Shown here in pieces: positions 57,409 through 64,000 of a stretch of DNA of 64,000 nucleotides. The number at the start of each line of letters is the position of its first letter. Position 1 is the first letter of the stretch. The notes under the pieces are model-generated. The model made no database searches. It was not told the DNA's origin and was given only the letters and a program-made list of their open reading frames with translations. Origin of the DNA: Sphingobacterium multivorum (GTDB taxonomy: Bacteria; Bacteroidota; Bacteroidia; Sphingobacteriales; Sphingobacteriaceae). Location of the stretch: contig NZ_UAUU01000008.1 in the NCBI RefSeq assembly GCF_900457465.1, positions 372,001 to 436,000 of the forward strand, in the 5' to 3' direction. The position numbers and the translations under genes are program-made.

Positions 57409-57876
57409 TTATTTTGAAATCTTAGCAAAGGTGAAGGGAATTTGGAGGCTGTCGCCCGCCACATTTGCTTTCAGCTTTTCACCGTCCCGCCAGTAGGTAA
57501 TTTTTTTAGGAAAGGGGAGCGAGTCATTCGTACATTCAAACAGACCGTTCTTCATCATGGTCATCTCAAAAGTGATAAAATCTTTTTCATCGGGTGTTTT
57601 AACCTTTAAATTCCAGCTACCGTCGGATTTTGATAACTGCATTTTTTCCTGATGTATGGTATCCAGGTTATGTAGGGTAAAAGCAAAACCGACATATTCA
57701 GCGTCTTTGATTTTCTTCCAATATTCAAAGGTCCTTTTATCCTTGGTTTCGTTGGTACGCTGCCATTTTCCCACGAGCCAATCGAAATTTTCAGATGGCT
57801 CATTTTGAAGCCCTGAACATCGTACCAAAACGAGTAGAATCAATAGTGAAACTCCAACTTTGATTAATTTTGCCAT
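57409..57876 (-). CDS. Small lipoprotein, copy 2 (DUF6265-like)
   Basis: 155 residues, close paralogue of the product of 37375-37842. Lipoprotein signal with SLLILLVLVRC; mature part SENFDWLVGKWQRTNET and the identical block FPKKITYWRDGEKLKANVAG. Same length and no frame damage in either copy, so both may be expressed. The upstream AT-rich ATTAAATTTAATAAAA-type segment is shared too. Function unknown. Confidence 0.8.
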   Translation of the reverse strand: MAKLIKVGVSLLILLVLVRCSGLQNEPSENFDWLVGKWQRTNETKDKRTFEYWKKIKDAEYVGFAFTLHNLDTIHQEKMQLSKSDGSWNLKVKTPDEKDFITFEMTMMKNGLFECTNDSLPFPKKITYWRDGEKLKANVAGDSLQIPFTFAKISK

Positions 57877-58546
57877 CTTCTGTTTTGTTTTAAAGGTTGA
57901 GCAGCCAACATAGGCGCTGCTGAGACGGGCCCAAATGTTGACAGGAGGCTCTGTTGCCCCTATGCGATTAAATTTAATAAAAAAAACGGAGTTTGAAAAG
58001 TATCGGCTTGGTCATCCTAGTCCATTATGTCTCTTTTTGGCGCTATCCAATGGCTTTTTGGCACTTGTATTATGAGAAAAAACGACTCCTATTGCTGCCC
58101 TGCGTAGCGTGCATGATCTGACTGGTAATTGTCTGTATTCAAATGTACATATTCCCGCCCGCTCTTCTACATTGATTGACTCTATTTTTGGTCAGGAAAA
58201 AGATTATTGAAAATAAAGTCTACTAATATTATAGAATTTATTTTATGTTTACTATATTTGTTTTATCAACCTAGGAGATAAGCCTGTCTTGCGTACAAGC
58301 CGTATCTTCCGCACGTAATGATCACAATGTTTTACTTAATTCATTATTTATGAACGGCAAATTTTATCTAAATCCTTTCCAACCGAGCGCAGGTCTGCGC
58401 AATGGTACATCCTTTTGTTCTGATTTCAATAAGCGAATGTGTAGCTGCGGTTAAAGGGAAGTACTTCTTTCCATAAAAAGCAGCTTTTCTGACAAGTAAT
58501 CAATTGGCGTTGGCACTTGTAAATATTCACTGTTAAAATTTTACCT
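57877..58546. other. Long upstream region and leader of the fourth SusC gene
   Basis: 670 bases with no recognisable gene. A TATATTTG at 58253-58260 could be the promoter, which would leave a leader of about 280 bases. That leader contains the palindrome GCGCAG-GT-CTGCGC (58387-58400) and AATATTCACT-GTTAAAATT (58522-58540), a motif also found before the third SusC. Confidence 0.45.
58253..58260 (+). promoter_or_regulatory. Putative -7 promoter element for the fourth SusC/SusD operon
   Basis: TATATTTG matches TAnnTTTG exactly. It is 287 bases before the ATG, so the mRNA would have a long leader. No TTTG at the ideal -33 distance. Confidence 0.35.
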
Positions 58547-61500
58547 ATGAAAAATAGCGTATGGAAGTACGCCGTGACAATTTTTTTGTCACATGGTTTG
58601 CTATTGCCTGCATTTTCGCAGCAAGCTGAGCCCCTTATTAACGCTACCTTAAAAGGTGTTGTATTGGATTCGATTACCAATCGGCCTATTGAAGGCGTTA
58701 CCATAAAGCTCGAAGGCGTGACGCACCAAGTAAAGACCGACGCGTCGGGGAGATTTCAGTTTGTCACGGGGCAACGGCTTCCGTTGACATTCTCCACTTC
58801 ATTTTTGGGATATAAAGGTCGAAAGATTACCGCACGGGAGGCGCAGATTCAGATCTTGCTTCAACCGAGCGTTTCCGACCTGGATGAAGTGGTTGTTGTG
58901 GGCTACGGTATACAAAAACGAAGAAGCCTAACGGGCGCAGTTGCCAAGATCGACGCTGCCGAAGTCAACAAAATTCCGGTAGCCAGTTTTGATGCCCAGT
59001 TGCAGGGTAAACTCTCGGGAGTGCAGGTTTCCACCAACTCGGGTGTCCCTGGCGAAAGTATCTTTCTGCGGGTTCGCGGAACAACATCCATCAACTCCAG
59101 TAGCGATCCCTTATATATTATCGATGGGGTAATCTTAAACAATACCTCGCTTCAGAATATCGGGCTCGGTGGACGGACCAGTTCGCCGCTCACAGATATC
59201 AACCCGGCAGATATCGAGTCGATTGAAGTGCTGAAAGATGCATCTGCTACCGCAATCTATGGTTCCCGGGGGCCAATGGTGTGATTATCATTACCACCAA
59301 AAAGGGAAGCTACGGTGGCCGGACCAAAATTGATCTCAACCTGCAGGGGGGCTGGGCTGAAGCCAATAAATCCCTGTTGCCCAAACTGGCTACAGGTCCC
59401 GAAACGGCAACCCTCGCCAACGAGTGGTGGATAAACTCCGGACTGGACAATCCGGCATTGAAACAGACTTTCGCCAACAGGCCTCACCGTCCTGTTTCGG
59501 AAGGCGGGAAAGGAAATCCCGAAGATCAGCCTACTTACGATCGCCTTGGTTTCCTCTTGCGCCACGGGAAGCTGCAGGATTATAACATCGGCATCCAAGG
59601 GGGCGGAGACAAATCGCGTTTTTATATTGGTGCGGGCTACACGGGCCAGGAAGCTTTTATCAAGGTGATCGACTTCTCACGTACTAATCTCAAGTTTAAT
59701 TTTGACCATCAGCTCAGCAGTCGTGTGAAGATCGGCGTGACCAATAATTTTTCCAGAACCTACCGCAATCAGGCACGTACAGGCGATGGCCCACAGGTAA
59801 GCCTGTTTAATTCGGCCGTTTCTTCGGCAACGAATGTGCCGATATTCAATACCGATGGATCAATCAATGGTACCGATAACACCTATACCCTGGTAGACAA
59901 CTACGATGTCAATACCACAAGCCTACGCTATATAGGAAGTGCCTTTGCGGAAATCGATCTGCTGAAGGGACTGAAATTCAAATCCAGCTTTAGTGCCGAC
60001 TATAACCTCTACGACGAATCACAATACTGGAACAGCAAAACCAGTATCGGTATCGCAAATAACAATCAGGCGACGTCGGGAATATCGCGAAATGCAACCT
60101 GGATCAATGAGCAAACCCTGACCTACCAGCATACGTTCGGCAAGCATAGCCTCAATGCTATTTTGGGAAATACCTTGCAGAGCAATGTACTTGATTACAA
60201 GTATTTGGAGGGGAATGGTTTTGCCAATGATTCCTTTAAACAGATTTCCTCGGCAGCCAATATCATTGCCGCCGACAACTGGACTAAATATACCATTGCT
60301 TCCTATTTTGGAAGGGTAGGCTATAGCTATGCCGACCGTTATTTTGCAGAGGCAACCCTGCGGGCAGATGGCTCGTCCAAGTTTGGTGCCAACAACCGAT
60401 GGGGGTATTTTCCCGCTTTTTCGGCGGGCTGGCGGATTAGTCAAGAAGCCTTTCTGGCAGATCAAACCTGGTTAAACGACCTGAAAATAAGGGCTTCCTA
60501 TGGATTGACGGGCAATCAGGCCGGAATCAGCAATTTCGCCGCCAGAGGTCTTTGGTCGGGCAATGAAAAATATGCGGACAGCTACGGCAAGGTGTTGCCA
60601 AGTACAGGTCCTTTCCAGTTGGGTAACGAAAATCTGCGCTGGGAGAAAACAGCACAGGCCGATCTTGGACTGGATGTGGCGCTCTTTAAAAATCGCCTGT
60701 CCATTACCGTAGACCTTTACCATAAATATACCTCCGATCTGCTGCTCGAACGACCTATTGTCGGCAGTTCCGGTTTTTCAAAGTATTGGGCCAATGTGGG
60801 TGAAATCAGCAACAAAGGCTATGAAGTGTTGATCAACTCGCTCAACGTGAAAACAAAAGACTTTGCCTGGAATACAAGCTTCAACATCTCGGGCAATAAA
60901 AATAAAATTGAGAAACTGCCCACGCAAATCACCCAGTATACCCGCGATTGGGTGATTATGAAAGAAGGTTATTCGCTCAACTCATTCTGGCTGTATGAAC
61001 AGTTGTATGTCGATCCGCAGACCGGAAAGGTGGTATTTGACGGACAGCTGAGCGATGGTTCTTTGCCGACTTCGGCGCGGAAGGTGTTTCGCAATGCCTA
61101 TCCCAAGTTTTACGGAGGTATAGGTAATACCTTTACCTATAAAAACTTCGATCTGGGCGTAGACTTTAGTTTCCAATATGGCAACTACGCGGTGAACCTC
61201 AACCGCTATTTCAGGGAGCGTAATCCCAGCAGTGGTGGCGTGTCTCAAAATGTGCTGAACAGGTGGCAGCAGCCCGGGGACATCACCGATGTGCCCCGAC
61301 TGACATCGGAAGGGCTCAACTATACTATCGATGCCAATAGCCGTTATCTCGAAGATGCCTCGTTTTTGAAGCTGAGACAGCTTTCTTTTGGATATAAACT
61401 GCCGAAAGAGCTGGTAGAGCGGGCGAAGCTGTCTGCAGCGCGGATCTATTTTGTAGGATCAAACCTCTTTATCTGGAGCAAATATACAGGCGATCCCGAA

Positions 61501-61599
61501 TCGAATGTCACCAGCAACCCAAATGCGCAGGGGATAGGCACATTTGGAACTCCACCGCAGCCCCGTACGTTTCAGCTTGGGCTCAATGTAACCCTTTAA
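58547..61599 (+). CDS. SusC-like TonB-dependent receptor, fourth locus (one frameshift)
   Basis: About 1018 residues. Signal peptide ends near LLLPAFSQQ; carboxypeptidase-regulatory-like domain (LKGVVLDSITNRPIEGVTI), hallmark DLDEVVVVGYGIQKRRSLTG, plug IEVLKDASATAIYGSRGANG, barrel ending FQLGLNVTL. The frame breaks at 59271, where one G is missing from a GGGGG run within SRGANGVIII. Otherwise sound. It lacks an STN domain, so it is not a sigma-signalling receptor. Paired with the SusD that starts 25 bases downstream; the substrate is unknown because no enzyme follows in the window. Confidence 0.93.
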
Positions 61600-61624
61600 A
61601 CGTTAACCTTAATCCGTAAAGCTC

Positions 61625-62992
61625 ATGAAAAAAATTATATATTTCCTTTATCCGCTTCTTGTCCTTCAGCTCAGTGGCTGCAGTTCTTTTTTGGATGTGG
61701 AGCCCAGGAGTTCAGTATCTGATGAAGTGACTATCGTCGATGCGAGTTCTGCCGCAACAGCAGTACGCGGCATTTACTCTGCACTTCGGTCCAACGATTA
61801 TTATGGCTATAGCTTTCAGTTACTGGGATTCTTTTCGGCAGACAACATCGTGTATCGTGGCAGTCAGACTGTTCATCAGACGCTGACCAATCATACGGTC
61901 AAATCCGACCTCGCTGTGTTGGCTACGGCTTGGAACCAGATCTATGCCACCATCAACAGGACCAACCATGTGATCAGCAAAGTACCCAACCTCGCGCTGA
62001 CGACGACTTTCACCGAAGCCTACCGCAACCAGCTTGTGGGGGAAGCCTATTTTGTGCGCGCACTGGCGTATTTTGATCTGGCCAGAACTTGGGGTGGTGT
62101 ACAGATCGTGTTGCAGCCGACAACTTCGGCCAGCAGTCTGCCGCAGGTCAAAAGAAGCTCCCTGGCCGACACCTATGCGCAGGTGTTGCAGGACCTGCAA
62201 AAAGCAGAACAGCTCTTGCCCAATGACACCAATCGCATCCGCGCTACCAAGAAAACGGCCCGCGCGCTGCTGGCAAGATTCTACCTCTACCAGAAAAACT
62301 GGAGCGAAGCCATAAAATATGCATCCTATATTATTGACGACAACGCCAATTATAGCTTGGTCAATCCATACCGCTCGTTTTATGCCAACAATACCTCCAA
62401 CACCAAAGAGTCTGTCTTCGAACTGGTCTATGATATCAACAATACCAGTGGTCAGACCAGTCAATGGTTGTCGGGCAATAATGGCGGAACTGCCTGGATC
62501 AGACCTTCGCAGGGCATCTACGACCTACTAGTGGATCCTACGATCGGAGGGGATCGTGCTGCGCTCGTGTCCAAAACCACTTCATCCACAGATCCAAATA
62601 TCCTGATCGGCAATCTCTATTCCCGAACAGACCGTACTGACCCCGCTTTTTTGATCCGTACGGCCGAGCTCTATCTGATCCGCGCCGAGGCATTGGCTCA
62701 GCGGAATGGCCCGGGCGATCTGACTGCGGCATTGGCCGACTTAAATGCCATACGCTCGCGCGCAAATATTAAGCCCTTGCAAGGACTCGGAGCTGCGGCA
62801 CTGCTGCAGGCTGTGGAAGATGAGAACCGCGTGGAATTTGCCCTGGAGAACCATCGCTGGTACGATCTTTTGCGGACGGGACGTGCACAGCAGGTGCTTA
62901 ATATTTCTTCCGTGAATAGGCTTTTGCTGCCGATACCGTACGCTCAGGTTTCGATAGATCCGGATCTACAGCAAAATCCTGGTTTGGATTGA
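61625..62992 (+). CDS. SusD-like lipoprotein, fourth locus
   Basis: 455 residues, intact. Lipobox LVLQLSGC at about residue 19. SusD signatures: NQLVGEAYFVRALAYFDLAR, TKKTARALLARFYLYQKNW, LIRTAELYLIRAEALAQ and the C-terminal VEFALENHRWYDLLRTG. It caps the SusC encoded upstream. Shorter than the SusD of the third locus and undamaged, so this locus is probably active. Confidence 0.95.
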   Translation: MKKIIYFLYPLLVLQLSGCSSFLDVEPRSSVSDEVTIVDASSAATAVRGIYSALRSNDYYGYSFQLLGFFSADNIVYRGSQTVHQTLTNHTVKSDLAVLATAWNQIYATINRTNHVISKVPNLALTTTFTEAYRNQLVGEAYFVRALAYFDLARTWGGVQIVLQPTTSASSLPQVKRSSLADTYAQVLQDLQKAEQLLPNDTNRIRATKKTARALLARFYLYQKNWSEAIKYASYIIDDNANYSLVNPYRSFYANNTSNTKESVFELVYDINNTSGQTSQWLSGNNGGTAWIRPSQGIYDLLVDPTIGGDRAALVSKTTSSTDPNILIGNLYSRTDRTDPAFLIRTAELYLIRAEALAQRNGPGDLTAALADLNAIRSRANIKPLQGLGAAALLQAVEDENRVEFALENHRWYDLLRTGRAQQVLNISSVNRLLLPIPYAQVSIDPDLQQNPGLD

Positions 62993-63034
62993 TCCGCATG
63001 AATCAGGTGTTTTTTTTCATTTAATCGTATTGAA

Positions 63035-64000
63035 ATGACCATATTAACAGACTCTCATTTTTTTAAGCGCCATCGCTCAGCGATTGTATACATTGGCCTG
63101 ATTTTCTTTTTGATACTCAGTATCCCTTACGACCCTAATCTTTTTAGGGACCGTTCATTTGGGGATCTGTTTTCCTTGGAGAACTGGTTTGCGTTGGCGA
63201 CTTACCGCACTTCTTTTATTGCCGAGAGCCCTTACGTCGGTACGGACGTGCGCGGATATTACAACTGGGCTATTGCGCTGCTGCTCGCGTTGTTGCAATT
63301 TTGGGCCTTTGGCCGTAAAATCAGGCAATCTTTTCAGGTCAATGATGATAGCGTATTTTATTGGCTGCGCGTGCTGCTACGCTATCGTTTAGCCTTAGCA
63401 ATGATCTTTATCGGTCTCGTCAAAATCATCCCTATACAACTTCCCGAACCAACCATTAGCGAGCTGCATACCGAATATGGTGATTTTCTGCTCTGGAAGC
63501 TCTATTACCTGACCAACGGCATTGCAACCGCGGGTTATCTACCGGTAATTGGTGCGCTAGAAATTGTGAGTGGACTCTTTTTATTGAACCGGCGCACAGC
63601 AATCATCGGGTCGGGGCTGCTTATCGCTGTATTGCTCAATGTTGTTATCGTCAACTATGTGTACGAAATCGGTGAACAGGTGTATAGTTCATTTTTACTA
63701 CTGCTTGCGGTCGTGATCTTTTCGTACGACTGGCCCCGTTTTTATCAGCTCCTGATTAAAAAGGGAGCAACTGTCCCCGATGGGTTTTGGCCTGAGTATG
63801 GACGCCGCATTGCGCGCATTCGCCCTTATCTGAAGGTCTTATTCCTGCTGCTGATCGCTGTATTTAGCGTGCAGGCTTACCTGAGCTGGAAGAATTCGGA
63901 TTATCCCTTCCCCGATGAAAAAGGGTTGGAAGGAGCAGCAGGGGTGTACAATGTGAAAGATTTCGTGTGGAAGGGCGATACCATCCCGTATTCGCTGAGC
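63035..64000 (+). CDS. DoxX-like integral membrane protein, 3' end outside window
   Basis: Open from ATG at 63035 to the window edge, 322 residues. Several hydrophobic segments: IVYIGLIFFLILSIPY, ALLLALLQFWAFG, LALAMIFIGLVKIIP, IGSGLLIAVLLNVVIVNY and LFLLLIAVFSVQAYL. The pattern IGLVKIIP with a following soluble loop and GALEIVSGLFLL is like DoxX/DoxD-type membrane proteins. It follows SusD by 42 bases on the same strand, so it may belong to that operon. Function unknown; the assignment is by general pattern. Confidence 0.7.
   Translation, partial: MTILTDSHFFKRHRSAIVYIGLIFFLILSIPYDPNLFRDRSFGDLFSLENWFALATYRTSFIAESPYVGTDVRGYYNWAIALLLALLQFWAFGRKIRQSFQVNDDSVFYWLRVLLRYRLALAMIFIGLVKIIPIQLPEPTISELHTEYGDFLLWKLYYLTNGIATAGYLPVIGALEIVSGLFLLNRRTAIIGSGLLIAVLLNVVIVNYVYEIGEQVYSSFLLLLAVVIFSYDWPRFYQLLIKKGATVPDGFWPEYGRRIARIRPYLKVLFLLLIAVFSVQAYLSWKNSDYPFPDEKGLEGAAGVYNVKDFVWKGDTIPYSLS

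Noticed and set aside
61820-62464. 214-residue open frame on the minus strand inside the fourth SusD gene
   Set aside because: It is antisense to a well-supported SusD gene, has no recognisable motif, and long antisense frames are common in the GC-richer genes here.
1-64000. Search for tRNA, rRNA, CRISPR, transposase or integrase
   Set aside because: No cloverleaf with TTCGA-type arm, no spaced repeats, and no transposase or integrase motifs were found by reading.

Overview
The window looks like a piece of a Bacteroidota chromosome, most likely Sphingobacteriaceae and Sphingobacterium-like. The reasons are four SusC/SusD-type outer-membrane systems, AraC regulators of the Bacteroidota type, an ECF sigma/FecR pair, TAnnTTTG-type promoter elements and many lipoproteins. 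The genus is an inference from gene content, not from a marker gene. I see no rRNA, tRNA, CRISPR array, insertion sequence or prophage.

Layout. 1-6.2 kb (minus): a cell-surface-signalling glycan-uptake locus, ECF sigma, FecR anti-sigma, SusC with an N-terminal STN domain, and a SusD cut by the window edge. 6.9-23 kb (plus): an AraC regulator followed by a compact beta-mannan utilisation operon: SusC, SusD, surface glycan-binding protein, GH5, CE7 acetyl esterase, mannosylglucose phosphorylase (GH130), GPH sugar symporter, cellobiose 2-epimerase and two GH26 mannanases. Together these can bind and cut acetylated (gluco)mannan outside the cytoplasm, import short oligosaccharides, epimerise mannobiose to mannosyl-glucose and phosphorolyse it. 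A beta-helix carbohydrate-binding lipoprotein follows at 23.1 kb.

24.6-30.5 kb is a gene graveyard: an AraC fragment, a UvrA paralogue with a large internal deletion, two damaged single-domain response regulators, a broken S41 peptidase, a choloylglycine-hydrolase-like tail and a DinB tail, with an intact cold-shock gene, an intact DinB gene and a small membrane protein among them. 30.7-37.3 kb: a third SusC/SusD pair and a GH105 unsaturated-glycuronyl hydrolase, suggesting pectin-type substrates. 37.4-39.1 kb: a small lipoprotein and a fused MsrA-MsrB. 39.4-50.8 kb is an ion and osmolyte island: ClC, NhaA, AGCS symporter, KtrB/KtrA potassium uptake, a DUF389 protein, MscS and a BCCT transporter. 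51.1-53.8 kb: a bacteriophytochrome histidine kinase with a single-domain response regulator. 53.9-57.9 kb: truncated genes and second copies of three genes found elsewhere in the window (98-residue membrane protein, DinB, small lipoprotein). 58.5-64 kb: a fourth SusC/SusD pair and a DoxX-like membrane protein running off the end.

One caution covers the whole window. At least 25 single-base frame breaks, mostly in short homopolymers, interrupt otherwise well-preserved genes. I treat most as probable sequencing errors and give whole-gene coordinates; the larger truncations and junctions are listed separately as possible real decay.
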